Both the position numbers and the translations under genes were made by a program. DNA of 64,000 nt from Aquibium oceanicum (GTDB lineage Bacteria > Pseudomonadota > Alphaproteobacteria > Rhizobiales > Rhizobiaceae): NCBI RefSeq assembly GCF_001889605.1, contig NZ_CP018171.1, forward strand, positions 372,001 to 436,000. Reading direction: 5' to 3'. Under the pieces are notes generated by a model. It did no database searches. It was not told where the DNA came from and worked only from the letters and a program-made list of their open reading frames with translations. This document shows, piece by piece, positions 36,745-46,512 of the stretch. The first letter of the stretch is position 1. The number at the start of each line of letters is the position of its first letter.

Positions 36745-37929
36745 ATGCCCGCTACACAATTGCCCTTCAGCACCGCCGAATACGACCGCCGCCTCGCCAA
36801 GGTGCGCGCCGCCATGGCAGCGAAGGAGATCGACGTCCTCTTCATCGAGGACCCGTCCAACATGGCGTGGCTGACCGGCTACGACGGCTGGTCCTTCTAT
36901 GTGCACCAGGGGGTGATCGTCTTCCACGACGAGGACCCGATCTGGTGGGGCAGGGCGCAGGATGCCAACGGCGCGGTCCGCACCGTGTGGATGGCCGACG
37001 AGCGGGTGGCGAGCTACACGGACAACTACATCCAGTCGCCGAAGCTGCATCCCATGGAGACGCTCGCCGCGCTGATGCGCGAGCGCGGCTACGGCGGCAA
37101 GCGCATCGGCCTTGAACTCGAGAACTATTATTTCTCCGCCAAGGCCTATCTGGTCCTCAAGGACGAGCTGCCCGACGCCAGCCTCATCGACGCCACCGCG
37201 CTGGTGAACTGGCAGCGCACGGTAAAGTCGGACGAGGAGATCGTCTTCATGCGCCGCGCGGCGCGCATCTCCGAGAAGATCGTCGACGGCATCATGGAGC
37301 GCGTCGAGCCGGGCCTGAAGAAGAACGACCTCGTCGCCGAGATCTATGGCGACGCCATCCGCGGCGTCGATGACGACTGGGGCGAGTATCCGGCGATCGT
37401 CCCGCTGCTGCCGAGCGGCTCCGATGCTGCCGCGCCCCACCTGACCTGGGACGGTCGGCGCTTCGACGAGGGGTCGGCGACCTTCTTCGAGATCGCCGGC
37501 TGCTACCGCCGCTACCACGTTCCGTTCTGCCGCACGGTCTTCCTCGGAACGCCGCCGCAATACCTGCTCGAAGCCGAAAAAGCGCTGGCCGAGGGGCTGG
37601 AGGAAGGTCTCGAAGCCGCCCGCGCCGGCAACCGGGCGGGACAGGTGGCCGATGCGCTCTACAAATCGCTGGAAAAGGCCGGCATCAAGCGCGAAGGGCG
37701 CTGCGGCTACCCGATCGGCATCTCCTACCCGCCGGACTGGGGCGAACGGACGATCTCGTTCCGCACCGAGGACGACACGATCCTGGAGCCGGGCATGACC
37801 TTCCATTTCATGCCGGGCCTCTGGATGAGCGACTGGGGTCTGGAGATCACCGAAAGCATCCTGATCCGCGACACCGGCGCCGCCGAGTGCCTGTGCAACC
37901 GGCCGCGCAAGCTGTTCGTGAAGAACTGA
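36745..37929 (+). CDS. M24-family hydrolase, ectoine hydrolase DoeA/EutD-like
   Basis: A 394-residue pita-bread-fold (peptidase M24) protein. It has the creatinase-like N-terminal domain (PSNMAWLTGYDGWSFYVHQG near 36-55) and a C-terminal domain with DDWGEYPAIVPLLPSG, FFEIAGCYRRYH and GYPIGISYPPDWGER. These blocks match what I recall of ectoine hydrolase (DoeA, EutD of Sinorhizobium), which opens the ectoine ring to N-acetyl-diaminobutyrate; ordinary prolidases lack them. GAGGAGGAAGC precedes the ATG. The following ArgE-type deacetylase gene fits the next step. Substrate is inferred. Confidence 0.8.
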   Translation: MPATQLPFSTAEYDRRLAKVRAAMAAKEIDVLFIEDPSNMAWLTGYDGWSFYVHQGVIVFHDEDPIWWGRAQDANGAVRTVWMADERVASYTDNYIQSPKLHPMETLAALMRERGYGGKRIGLELENYYFSAKAYLVLKDELPDASLIDATALVNWQRTVKSDEEIVFMRRAARISEKIVDGIMERVEPGLKKNDLVAEIYGDAIRGVDDDWGEYPAIVPLLPSGSDAAAPHLTWDGRRFDEGSATFFEIAGCYRRYHVPFCRTVFLGTPPQYLLEAEKALAEGLEEGLEAARAGNRAGQVADALYKSLEKAGIKREGRCGYPIGISYPPDWGERTISFRTEDDTILEPGMTFHFMPGLWMSDWGLEITESILIRDTGAAECLCNRPRKLFVKN

Positions 37930-37934
37930 CCCGA

Positions 37935-39095
37935 ATGACCACGCTGGCGCAAACCCGCGCGATCCTTTCCGACCTCATCGCCTTTTCGACCGTCTCGTCC
38001 GAGAGCAATCTGGAGCTGATCACCTACGTCGCGGATCTGCTGAGCAATGCCGGCGCCACGCTTTCGCTGTCGCGCAGCGAGAGCGGCACCAAGGCCAATC
38101 TCTTCGCCACCCTCGGACCCGCGGGCGACGGCGGCGTGATCCTGTCCGGCCACACCGACGTCGTTCCGGTGGCGGGCCAGGACTGGACAAGCGATCCCTT
38201 CGTCATGGGCGAGCGCGACGGCCTGCTCTTCGGCCGCGGAAGCTGCGACATGAAGGGCTTCATCGCCGCCGCGCTCGCCATGGCACCTCGGTTCGCCGCG
38301 GTGGAGCTGAAGCGCCCGCTGCATTTCGCCTTCACCCACGACGAGGAGGTGGGCTGCATGGGTGCGCGCACGCTGGTGGGCGAGATCGAGCGCATGGGCG
38401 TGAAGCCGTCGGTCGCCATCATCGGCGAGCCGACCTCCATGCGCGTCATCGAGGGACACAAGGGCTGCTACGAATACACCACCGAGTTCACCGGGCTCGA
38501 AGGCCATGCCTCGCGCCCGGAACTCGGGGTGAACGCGGTGGAATACGCCACGCGCTACATCAGCCGCCTGCTCGACCTGCGCGAGGCGCTGCAATCGCGC
38601 GCGCCGGCCGCAAGCCGTTTCACGCCGCCATGGACCACCCTGCAAGTCGGCCGCATCGCCGGCGGCGTCGCGCACAATGTCATTGCCGGCCAGTGCAGCG
38701 TCGACTGGGAGATGCGGCCGGTGCAGGCCGGCGATGCCGATTTCGTCAAGCGCGACATTGCGGACTATGTCGACACGGTCCTGAGGCCTGCCATGCATTC
38801 GGTCTCACCGCAGGCGGACATCGTCACCCGCACGATCGGCGAGGTGGCGGGCCTCGAGGTGGTGGACGAATCCGAAGCGCGCGACATCGTCTTCGAACTC
38901 ACCGGTACCACCGAGGCGGACGTCGTCGCCTTCGGCACCGAGGCGGGGCTGTTCCAGGCGCTCGGCATGTCGGTCGTCGTCTGCGGTCCGGGCTCGATCG
39001 CGCAGGCGCACAAGCCGGATGAATACATCGCGCTCGACCAGCTTTCGGCCTGTCTCGACATGCTGGAGAGATTGTGCGTCAAGATGGCGGCTTGA
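37935..39095 (+). CDS. ArgE-type M20 N-acyl-amino-acid deacetylase
   Basis: A 386-residue zinc deacetylase of the M20 family with acetylornithine deacetylase character. The metal site is visible as SGHTDVVPV (His73, Asp75), GRGSCDMKG (Asp105) and THDEEVGC (Glu137-138). ATG 37935 lies five bases after the hydrolase stop, so the genes are coupled. In an ectoine-breakdown setting it could deacetylate N-acetyl-diaminobutyrate, which is structurally close to N-acetylornithine; canonical DoeB is of a different (AstE-like) family. True acetylornithine deacetylation remains possible. Confidence 0.87.
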   Translation: MTTLAQTRAILSDLIAFSTVSSESNLELITYVADLLSNAGATLSLSRSESGTKANLFATLGPAGDGGVILSGHTDVVPVAGQDWTSDPFVMGERDGLLFGRGSCDMKGFIAAALAMAPRFAAVELKRPLHFAFTHDEEVGCMGARTLVGEIERMGVKPSVAIIGEPTSMRVIEGHKGCYEYTTEFTGLEGHASRPELGVNAVEYATRYISRLLDLREALQSRAPAASRFTPPWTTLQVGRIAGGVAHNVIAGQCSVDWEMRPVQAGDADFVKRDIADYVDTVLRPAMHSVSPQADIVTRTIGEVAGLEVVDESEARDIVFELTGTTEADVVAFGTEAGLFQALGMSVVVCGPGSIAQAHKPDEYIALDQLSACLDMLERLCVKMAA

Positions 39096-39115
39096 GGGGG
39101 GAAAGGCCGAAGCAG

Positions 39116-39838
39116 ATGGAGATCGCCCACCGCCTTGACGGGGAAGCATCGGAAGAGGGCGCGCGCGAACGCTTCGACCGGATCTACAGGACGCTCCGGA
39201 CGCGCATCTGCATGCTCGACCATCCGCCGCTGGAGCGGCTGCGCGAGGAGGACCTGGCGGCCGAGTTCAACGTCAGCCGTACCCCGATCCGCCGCGTCCT
39301 GGTGAAGCTGGAGGCGGAAGGCCTGCTGAGATCCGTGCACGGCGTCGGCACCATCGTCACGGACATCGAGATCGACAGCCTGGAGCAGGTCTACCAGCTT
39401 CGGGTGGAACTGGCGGAACTGATCGGCAAGCTCTCGCCGGTCGTGCCCGGAGAGGCGCGGATGGCCGATTTCCGCGCCCTGCTCGCGCGTTGCGACGACC
39501 TCGTCCGCCAGCCCGATCCGCGCGAATTCGCCCGCACCAACATGGATTTCTTCCACCTGCTCAACGGACTGACCGCCAACGAGCCGCTGCGGGAGATCAG
39601 CGAGCGTCTCTACTACCAGACGAGCCGCATCTGGCTGAAAACCGCGTCGAGGTTCAGCCGGTTCACGGAAATGATCGAGGAAGAGATCCGCATCTTCCAG
39701 CGGGAGGTCGCCGATATCGTTGCCGCGATCGAGATCGGGGATCTGGAGGTGGTGGGTCACATCCGGCGCTCCCACATAGCGATGAGTTTCGCGCGCCTGC
39801 GCAAGCATGCAAGCGGTATTGCGCCGGCTAACGAATAG
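39116..39838 (+). CDS. GntR-family (FCD) transcriptional regulator
   Basis: A 240-residue regulator with a winged helix-turn-helix at about 25-85 (RLREEDLAAEFNVSRTPIRR then LVKLEAEGLL) and an all-helical FCD effector domain thereafter, with histidine- and aspartate-type ligand positions (NMDFFHLLNG). The start is ATG 39116, 20 bases after the deacetylase stop. As the last gene of the operon it is the likely regulator of the cluster, perhaps through the palindrome at 36590. Confidence 0.92.
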   Translation: MEIAHRLDGEASEEGARERFDRIYRTLRTRICMLDHPPLERLREEDLAAEFNVSRTPIRRVLVKLEAEGLLRSVHGVGTIVTDIEIDSLEQVYQLRVELAELIGKLSPVVPGEARMADFRALLARCDDLVRQPDPREFARTNMDFFHLLNGLTANEPLREISERLYYQTSRIWLKTASRFSRFTEMIEEEIRIFQREVADIVAAIEIGDLEVVGHIRRSHIAMSFARLRKHASGIAPANE

Positions 39839-39858
39839 TCCCGGGGAGGGGTGGGGCC

Positions 39859-40422
39859 TCAGCCGCGCCGCTCTTCCAGCCAGCGCCAGAGATAGGGACC
39901 GAAGCCGGCCTCGACGTGGATGCGAGCGCGGTCCTCGGCCATGCGGTAGAGAATGGCGTTCACGCCGGCAAAGAGCAGGGCTGCCGAGGGACTTCCGGCG
40001 TCGAGATCGGCGCCCGTCGCCTCCGCGACCACGGCCCGCATCGACGGTCCTTCGATGTCGATCACGAAAAAGGCGTCACTGGCCGGACTGGCGGCCCAGC
40101 CCTCGTTCCAGCCAAGGGCAATGGCGAGGGGCTCGCTGGAGGCGAAAAGGGCGCGGTCGCGTGCGAGACGAACGAGGTACGGGTCGCCTGTCACGATGCT
40201 CCACAATCCGGCTTCGGCGGCGTCGGGCGCGTGGATTTGGCGCGCTTCCGCTAGATCGCCGCTGACCAGCACCTGCGACAGCATCGGCACCGGTCGCGCC
40301 GACCAGCCCTCCCTCGCGATGCCGGCCTTGCTCCAGTCGGGATAGGGCGTCCACTTGTCCGCTGCGTCGTAGCCGGCGCGGAAACCCTGAGGAGCCGGCA
40401 CATTTTCCGCTCGCCTAGCCAT
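39859..40422 (-). CDS. soxG: Sarcosine oxidase gamma subunit
   Basis: A 187-residue SoxG, the small structural subunit of heterotetrameric sarcosine oxidase. The family pattern is visible in SGDLAEARQIHAPDA near the N-terminal half and EAGFGPYLWRWLEER at the C-terminus. Its start overlaps soxA by eight bases. It ends the soxBDAG operon and converges on the GntR gene, with 20 bases between the stops. Confidence 0.9.
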   Translation of the reverse strand: MARRAENVPAPQGFRAGYDAADKWTPYPDWSKAGIAREGWSARPVPMLSQVLVSGDLAEARQIHAPDAAEAGLWSIVTGDPYLVRLARDRALFASSEPLAIALGWNEGWAASPASDAFFVIDIEGPSMRAVVAEATGADLDAGSPSAALLFAGVNAILYRMAEDRARIHVEAGFGPYLWRWLEERRG

Positions 40423-43258
40423 TGATGCGCGCTCCTTCGGGATCGAAGGCGCAGACCGGCGCGATCGTTGCCTTCATCGTGACGCCGAGATGGAAGAGCT
40501 CGATCTCCTCGCCCATGCGAGACAGGCCGCGTTCGACCAGCGCGAGCGCGACGGGCCTGCCGAGCGAAGGGCTTTCGTAGCTCGAGGTGACGAAGCCGAT
40601 GGAGCGGCGCCTCCCCTTGGCGGTCTCGACGGCATGGGCGCCCGTGGGAAGCGGCGGCGCGCCGTCGGGCACCGTCAGCCCGACGCCCTGCGGCCGATCC
40701 TCGCGCACCGCATTCTCCGTGAACAGCGAGCGCTTGCCGACGAACTCTCCCTTGCGCCGGTCGCGCGGACCCATGACGCCGAGGTCGTGCGGCATGGTCG
40801 TGCCGTCCGTGTCCTTGCCGGCGATGATGTAGCCCTTTTCGGCGCGCAGCATGAGCAGCGCCTCCGACCCGAGCGTGACCGCCTCAAGCGTCCGCCCCGC
40901 CTCCTGCATCGCGTCGTTGAGGGCCTTCGCGCGGGACGACGGCACGGAGACCTCGTAGGATCGGTCGCCGGTGAAAGAGACGCGGGCCACGCGCGCCGGA
41001 CCGCCGGCGAAGCTTCCATCGGAAAAGCTCATGTGGGGCAGTGCCTCGTCCGACAGGTCGACGCCGAGCGACAGCGATGCGACCAGATCGCGCGAGCGCG
41101 GGCCGGTGGCCGTCAACGTTGCCCACTGCGGGGTGGAGTTGTGGATGAACACGCGGGCGCGGTCGAACCTGTCCTGCCGCCATTCCTCGAGCCGGGCGAC
41201 CACGCCCGGCACGTGCCCCGAGGAGCACGAGACGACGTAATGCTCGTCCGAGACCTTGGAGACCACGCCGTCGTCGTAGATCACGCCGCTTTCGGTCAGC
41301 ATGAAGCCGTAGCGGATGCGCCCTGGCTTCAGGGTAGAGATCGTCTGGTAGGAATTGTAGTCGACCAGCGCGCCGGCGTCCGGGCCGATGACCTCGATCT
41401 TGCCGAGCGGCGAGCCGTCGAGGATGCCGGCCGTCGCGCGCGCCTGCCGCGCTTCGCGGGCCACCTCGTCGGCGCCGGAACTCGTGCCGTACCAGGCGGG
41501 TCTTAGCCAGCCGCCATATTCGCGGAACACCGCGCCGGCGGCGCGATGCTCGTTTTCCAGCACCAGCCGGCGCACGGGATTGAAGAACTCGCCGCGCCGC
41601 CGCCCGGCCACAACGGTGAAGGGCACCGGCACGAAGGGCGGCCGATAGGTCGTGGTTCCGGTCTCGGCGATCGTCTGCCCGGTGATCGCGGCCATCGCGG
41701 CGAGCCCGTTCATGTTGGACGTCTTGCCCTGGTCGGTGGCCATGCCGAGCGTCGTGTAGCGCTTCAGATGCTCGACGGAGCGGAAATTCTCGCGCGCGGC
41801 GAGTTCGATGTCCTTGACGGTGACGTCGTTCTGGAAGTCGACCCATTGCCGCGCCTTGCCGGCGGGCGCCGGCCACGCCGGCTCGATCCCGTAGCGTTCG
41901 TCTTCGGTATCCGTCTTCGGCGCCTCGCCGTTCCCATCACCCGCCCGGTGCCCTTCGGCGACCACCTCCGACAGGGAAAACCGCCCGTTCGCGGCGCCGG
42001 CGACCACGATGCCGGCGACAGGGTCGCCGGGAACGAAGGCGGCGATGCTCTCGTCGAACCGCAGTTTCCCGCCGGCCTGGCAGAAGAGGTGCACCGTCGG
42101 CGTGAAGCCGCCCGAGACGAGGAGGCAGTCGGCCTCGATGCGCTCGCCGCCGACGGTCACGGCCTCCACGCCGCCGGTCCCGTGCACGGCTTCGATCCGC
42201 CCGCCCACCCGCACATCGGCTCCGGTCTCCGCCGACTGCCTCGTGTCTGCGACGATCACCGACGCGCCGGCCTCGCGCAGCGCGGCCGCCGCCGCATAGG
42301 CCATGTCGTTGTTTGTCGCGAGCACGATCCGTCCACCGACGAGCACGCCGTGGCGCCTCAGATAGACCAGGGCGGCTTCCGCCGACATGACCCCGGGGCG
42401 GTCGTTGTCGGGAAACACCAGCGGTCGCTCGATGGCCCCGGCGGCAAGCACGATCCGTTTCGCCCGCACGTGCCACAGCGCGTCAGGCGCCCCGGACCGG
42501 TGCTGCCACAGCGCGACGAGGTTGTGGTCGTAGACGCCGAAGGCGGTCGTGCTTGTAAGGACACTGTGGCCGGCAGCCGTCAGGTCTTTCGCCACCGCCT
42601 GTGCCCACTCCGTGCCGGAAAGTCCGTCGATCACGCCCCCGCGATGGTGCAGCGATCCGCCGAGCCGGTCCTGGTCGTCCACGAGCATCACGCGCTTCCC
42701 GGCCGCGGCAGCCGAACGGGCCGCCGCCAGCCCGGCCGGGCCGGCGCCGACGACGAGCAGGTCGCAATGGGCGCTGATCAGGGGACAGTCGGCCGGCGGC
42801 TCTGTCGCCGGGTCGAGCCGGCCGAGCCCCGCCATAGCGCGGATGCGCGGCTCGAACATGTGCCAGTCGGGCCACAGGAAAGTCTTGTAGTAGAAACCGG
42901 CAGGCAGGAATTGTCCGAACCGGTCGATCAGCGCGTTGCGGTCCCGCTCCGCGCCCGCTCCGGTGTTGACGGAGCGGACTTCCATTCCCTCGGCGAGAGT
43001 GTGTGTCGTGGCGCGCACATTCGGCGTGTGCACGCCGTCCAGCGCGACATCGACGACGGCATTGGGCTCCTCGCTCCAGGCACCAAAAATGCCGCGCGGG
43101 CGGTGATACTTGAAGCTACGCCCGACGACCCGCACCCCGTTGGCCAGCAGCGCCGAAGCGATCGTGTCGCCTTCGATGCCGGTCAGGGCCTTGTCGTCGA
43201 AGCTGAACCGCAGTTCGCGTGGCGGCGCGCCGGAAACGGCGATGCGCTTGCTGCTCAC
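40415..43258 (-). CDS. soxA: Sarcosine oxidase alpha subunit
   Basis: A 947-residue NAD-binding, folate-binding subunit of heterotetrameric sarcosine oxidase, which demethylates sarcosine to glycine and 5,10-methylene-tetrahydrofolate with H2O2 release. An N-terminal 2Fe-2S-ferredoxin-like domain (1-100, RSFKYHRPRGIFG) is followed by the NAD-binding VVGAGPAGLAAARS (about 170-183). The aminomethyltransferase (GcvT)-like folate domain fills about 570-947. Length is slightly under the usual 980-1000. It overlaps soxD by four bases. Confidence 0.95.
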   Translation of the reverse strand: MSSKRIAVSGAPPRELRFSFDDKALTGIEGDTIASALLANGVRVVGRSFKYHRPRGIFGAWSEEPNAVVDVALDGVHTPNVRATTHTLAEGMEVRSVNTGAGAERDRNALIDRFGQFLPAGFYYKTFLWPDWHMFEPRIRAMAGLGRLDPATEPPADCPLISAHCDLLVVGAGPAGLAAARSAAAAGKRVMLVDDQDRLGGSLHHRGGVIDGLSGTEWAQAVAKDLTAAGHSVLTSTTAFGVYDHNLVALWQHRSGAPDALWHVRAKRIVLAAGAIERPLVFPDNDRPGVMSAEAALVYLRRHGVLVGGRIVLATNNDMAYAAAAALREAGASVIVADTRQSAETGADVRVGGRIEAVHGTGGVEAVTVGGERIEADCLLVSGGFTPTVHLFCQAGGKLRFDESIAAFVPGDPVAGIVVAGAANGRFSLSEVVAEGHRAGDGNGEAPKTDTEDERYGIEPAWPAPAGKARQWVDFQNDVTVKDIELAARENFRSVEHLKRYTTLGMATDQGKTSNMNGLAAMAAITGQTIAETGTTTYRPPFVPVPFTVVAGRRRGEFFNPVRRLVLENEHRAAGAVFREYGGWLRPAWYGTSSGADEVAREARQARATAGILDGSPLGKIEVIGPDAGALVDYNSYQTISTLKPGRIRYGFMLTESGVIYDDGVVSKVSDEHYVVSCSSGHVPGVVARLEEWRQDRFDRARVFIHNSTPQWATLTATGPRSRDLVASLSLGVDLSDEALPHMSFSDGSFAGGPARVARVSFTGDRSYEVSVPSSRAKALNDAMQEAGRTLEAVTLGSEALLMLRAEKGYIIAGKDTDGTTMPHDLGVMGPRDRRKGEFVGKRSLFTENAVREDRPQGVGLTVPDGAPPLPTGAHAVETAKGRRRSIGFVTSSYESPSLGRPVALALVERGLSRMGEEIELFHLGVTMKATIAPVCAFDPEGARING

Positions 43259-43518
43259 GATTCTGCTCCCAGCGCCGACGAACCGACCACTTCGTGCGTG
43301 ACCGTATTCCGCTCCATCAGGAAAAACTCGCCGCAGGTCGTGTGCACCCAGATCTCCCGCGTCGGGCCCTTCGGGTTCTTCTTCAGGTGGAGATATTCGG
43401 CCCAGCGTTCCGCGCCGACCTCGCCCGCCGGCTCGGGCCGGGTCTTGCCGGCCTCGGCGGCGAAGTGGAACTCCGTCTCGTCGCGCGGGCCGCAGAAGGG
43501 ACAGGGAAAACGCTGCAT
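43255..43518 (-). CDS. soxD: Sarcosine oxidase delta subunit
   Basis: An 87-residue SoxD, the zinc-binding small subunit. PCPFCGPRDETEFHF at the N-terminus holds two cysteines and a histidine of the zinc site; the third cysteine is in HTTCGEFF near 62. It lies ten bases downstream of soxB and overlaps soxA by four, the standard order. Confidence 0.94.
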   Translation of the reverse strand: MQRFPCPFCGPRDETEFHFAAEAGKTRPEPAGEVGAERWAEYLHLKKNPKGPTREIWVHTTCGEFFLMERNTVTHEVVGSSALGAES

Positions 43519-43528
43519 GACCCGCCCC

Positions 43529-44782
43529 TCAGTGCGCGATGCCGGAGCCGGCCGCCTCGTCGACCAGGCGCCCGGTGGCGAAGCGGTCGAGGTCGAAGGG
43601 GCGGCTGATCTCGTGATGCGAGCCGGTGGCGATCAGGTGCGCCATCAGCCAGCCACCGGCGGGAATGGACTTGAAGCCGCCGGTGCCCCAGCCGCAGTTG
43701 AGAAAGAGCCCCGGCAGCGGGGAGGGCCCGATGATCGGCGAGGAGTCCGGCACCACGTCGACGTTTCCGGCCCATTGCCTGAGCATCTTCAGTTGCCCGA
43801 AGGAAGGAAACATCTCCAGCATGCCCGACAGCACGGTGCGCTGCATCGGCGGGTTGCCCCGCTGGGCGTAGGAGGGCACGCGGTCGAGCCCGCCGCCGAC
43901 CACGATCTCGCCCTTGTCGGATTGGAAGAGATAGGTGCCGGTGCCGAGATAGAGCACCACCGTGTCGAGGCATGGCTTCACCGGTTCCGACACCATCGCC
44001 TGCAGCGAATAGGACTGGATCGGCAGCGCGAAGCCGGCCTTGGCGGCCAGCACGCCGGAATGCCCGGCGACGGCGAGCCCAACCGCGCCGGCACGGATCG
44101 ATCCACGGCTCGTCTCGACGCCGGCGCAGCGGCCGTTCTCGACGATGAAGCCGGTCACCTCGCAATTCTGGACGATGTCGACGCCAAAACCGTCGGCGGC
44201 GCGCGCATAGCCCCAGGCGACGGCGTCGTGGCGGGCGACGCCCGCGCGACCCTGCCACACGCCGCCGAAGACGGGATAGCGCGCCTTCGGTCCTCGGTTA
44301 AGCAGCGGCGCCTTGTCGAACACGGCGTCCGGGCCGAGCAGTTCGGCATCCGTGCCGTTGATCTGCATGGCGTTGACGATGCGCGCGGCGATTTCCATCT
44401 CGGCTTCGGAATGCGCCACGGTGACCACGCCGCGCTGTGAGAACATGATGTTGTAGTTCAGCTCCCGCCCCAGCCCCTCGTAGAGCTTCAGCGCGAAGTC
44501 GTAGAGCGCCACGCTTTCGGGATAGAAGTAGTTGGAGCGGATGGTGGTGGTGTTGCGGCCGGTGTTGCCGCCGCCGAGCCAGCCCTTCTCGATGACCGCG
44601 ACGTTTCGCATGCCGTGGTTCTTCGCGAGATAATACGCGGTCGCCAGGCCGTGCCCGCCGCCGCCGATGATGACGGCATCGTATGCCGGCTTCGGATCGG
44701 GCGAGCGCCAGGCCGGCTGCCAGCCGGTATGGCCGCGCAGTCCTTCCCGGAACAGGTTGAAAGCCGAGTAGCGGCGCGTCAA
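43529..44782 (-). CDS. soxB: Sarcosine oxidase beta subunit
   Basis: A 417-residue FAD/FMN subunit carrying the sarcosine-oxidising site. The FAD-binding motif VIIGGGGHGLATAYYL is at about 37-52, followed by GWLGGGNTGRNTT. Later blocks (IIGPSPLPGLFLNCGWGTGG) match the DAO family. TTG 44782 gives the canonical start (T)RRYSAFNLFREGL and the usual 417-residue length. The frame is open to 44926 but that stretch is not family-like. First gene of soxBDAG. No glyA or formate/folate gene is in the window. Confidence 0.95.
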   Translation of the reverse strand: MTRRYSAFNLFREGLRGHTGWQPAWRSPDPKPAYDAVIIGGGGHGLATAYYLAKNHGMRNVAVIEKGWLGGGNTGRNTTTIRSNYFYPESVALYDFALKLYEGLGRELNYNIMFSQRGVVTVAHSEAEMEIAARIVNAMQINGTDAELLGPDAVFDKAPLLNRGPKARYPVFGGVWQGRAGVARHDAVAWGYARAADGFGVDIVQNCEVTGFIVENGRCAGVETSRGSIRAGAVGLAVAGHSGVLAAKAGFALPIQSYSLQAMVSEPVKPCLDTVVLYLGTGTYLFQSDKGEIVVGGGLDRVPSYAQRGNPPMQRTVLSGMLEMFPSFGQLKMLRQWAGNVDVVPDSSPIIGPSPLPGLFLNCGWGTGGFKSIPAGGWLMAHLIATGSHHEISRPFDLDRFATGRLVDEAAGSGIAH

Positions 44783-44972
44783 GCAATGTCTCCCGTCGGC
44801 GACTTCGAAGAGCTCTCTGTCTACACGGCCTGCCGGCGCGGGCAAGCAGGGCGGCGCCGCGTCCTGCCGCTGGAACGACATGGCAAGCGGCCGGCAAACG
44901 CTGTAGATGAAAGGAAACGGCCGCACGATGGATGGCCGACGAAGGATCGCGGTTCAGGGAGGAACGAAGCCG

Positions 44973-46505
44973 ATGAGCGCCACGCAGACCCTCGCACGCA
45001 CGCTGCGCCTCGCCGACGAGGACAACATCGTCGTCGCGGCTGGCAGGATCGAGCCGGACACCGACATCGCGCCGGGGGTCGTCGCGCGCCAGCGCGTTCC
45101 CTTCGGCCACAAGATCGCCGCGCGGCCGATCGCCCTCGGCGAACCGGTGATGAAGTTCGGACAGATCATCGGCTTCGCCTCGAAGCCGATCGAGCCGGGC
45201 GACTGGGTGCACGAGCACAATGTCGAGATGCACGATTTCGCCCGCGACTACCGCTTCGCCGAGGCCGCGCGGCCCGAGAACATCTTGCCGGTCGAGGAAC
45301 AGGCGACCTTCGAAGGCTTCCGCCGTGCCAACGGCCGGGCCGGCACGCGCAACTATGTCGGCATCCTGACCTCCGTGAACTGCTCGGCCTCCGTCGCCCG
45401 CTTCATGGCCGAGGCGGCGACGCGATCGGGCATGCTGGACGAATTCGAGAATGTCGACGGTGTCGTCTCCTTCACCCATGGCACCGGCTGCGGCATGGCG
45501 GGTTCCGGCGAGGGCTTCGAACTCCTCAAGCGCACGCAGTGGGGCTATTCCGCCAACCCTAATCTCGGCGGCGTGCTGCTCGTCGGGCTCGGCTGCGAGG
45601 TGTTCCAGATCGGCCGGATGAAGCAGCTTTATGGCATCGAGGAGAGCGAGACCTTCCGCACCATGACCATCCAGGAGAGCGGCGGCACGAGGAAGACTAT
45701 CGAGCAGGGTCTGGAGCGCATCCGCGAGATGGTCGCCGCCGCAAACGCGGCGACGCGGGAGACGATCCCGGTTTCGGAACTGACGCTGGCGCTGCAATGC
45801 GGCGGGTCCGACGGTTACTCCGGCATCACGGCCAACCCGGCGCTCGGCGTCGCGGCCGACATTCTCGTGCACAATGGCGGCACCGCCATTCTTTCCGAGA
45901 CCCCGGAGATCTATGGCGCCGAGCACCTTTTGACCCGGCGGGCGAAGAACCGTGAGGTCGGCGAGAAGCTGGTCGAGCGCATAAAGTGGTGGGAAGACTA
46001 CACCGCGCGCAACGGCGGCGAGATGAACAACAATCCCTCGCCGGGCAACAAGGCTGGCGGGCTGACGACCATCCTCGAAAAATCGCTCGGCGCGGCCGCC
46101 AAGGGCGGCTCCACCACGCTCAATGCCGTCTACGAATATGCCGAGCCGGTGACGGAGAAGGGTTTCGTCTTCATGGACACGCCGGGTTACGATCCGGTCT
46201 CGGCGACGGGCCAGGTCGCGGGCGGTGCCAACATGCTTTGTTTCACGACGGGGCGCGGTTCCGCTTATGGCTGCAAGCCGGTGCCGTCGATCAAGCTCGC
46301 CACCAACACGCCGATGTACGAGCGCATGGTCGACGACATGGACATCAACTGCGGCGACATCCTGGAAGGGGTGTCGGTGCGCGAGAAGGGCGAGGCGATC
46401 TTCGCCGAAATCCTCGCCGTCGCCTCGGGCAAGCGGACGAAATCCGAAGAGCTCGGCTATGGCGATTCCGAGTTCGTGCCGTGGCAGATCGGCGCGGTGA
46501 TGTAG
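44973..46505 (+). CDS. UxaA-family altronate/galactarate dehydratase
   Basis: A 510-residue sugar-acid dehydratase with an N-terminal SAF domain (about 1-95, including the iron-type DTDIAPG and HEHN motifs) and a large C-terminal domain (GRAGTRNYVGILTSVNCSAS, THGTGCGM, LQCGGSDGYSGITANPALG). This full-length architecture is that of altronate dehydratase (UxaA), which makes 2-keto-3-deoxy-gluconate; related family members act on galactarate or other sugar acids. GGGAGGAACG precedes ATG 44973. It is divergent from soxB across 190 bases. No kdgK or uxaB lies next to it. Confidence 0.88.
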   Translation: MSATQTLARTLRLADEDNIVVAAGRIEPDTDIAPGVVARQRVPFGHKIAARPIALGEPVMKFGQIIGFASKPIEPGDWVHEHNVEMHDFARDYRFAEAARPENILPVEEQATFEGFRRANGRAGTRNYVGILTSVNCSASVARFMAEAATRSGMLDEFENVDGVVSFTHGTGCGMAGSGEGFELLKRTQWGYSANPNLGGVLLVGLGCEVFQIGRMKQLYGIEESETFRTMTIQESGGTRKTIEQGLERIREMVAAANAATRETIPVSELTLALQCGGSDGYSGITANPALGVAADILVHNGGTAILSETPEIYGAEHLLTRRAKNREVGEKLVERIKWWEDYTARNGGEMNNNPSPGNKAGGLTTILEKSLGAAAKGGSTTLNAVYEYAEPVTEKGFVFMDTPGYDPVSATGQVAGGANMLCFTTGRGSAYGCKPVPSIKLATNTPMYERMVDDMDINCGDILEGVSVREKGEAIFAEILAVASGKRTKSEELGYGDSEFVPWQIGAVM

Positions 46506-46512
46506 AAGCCGG

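Noticed and set aside
41546-44440. 964-residue open frame on the plus strand
   Set aside because: It lies antisense to soxA, soxD and soxB, which match their families throughout; no motif is seen in the plus-strand product.
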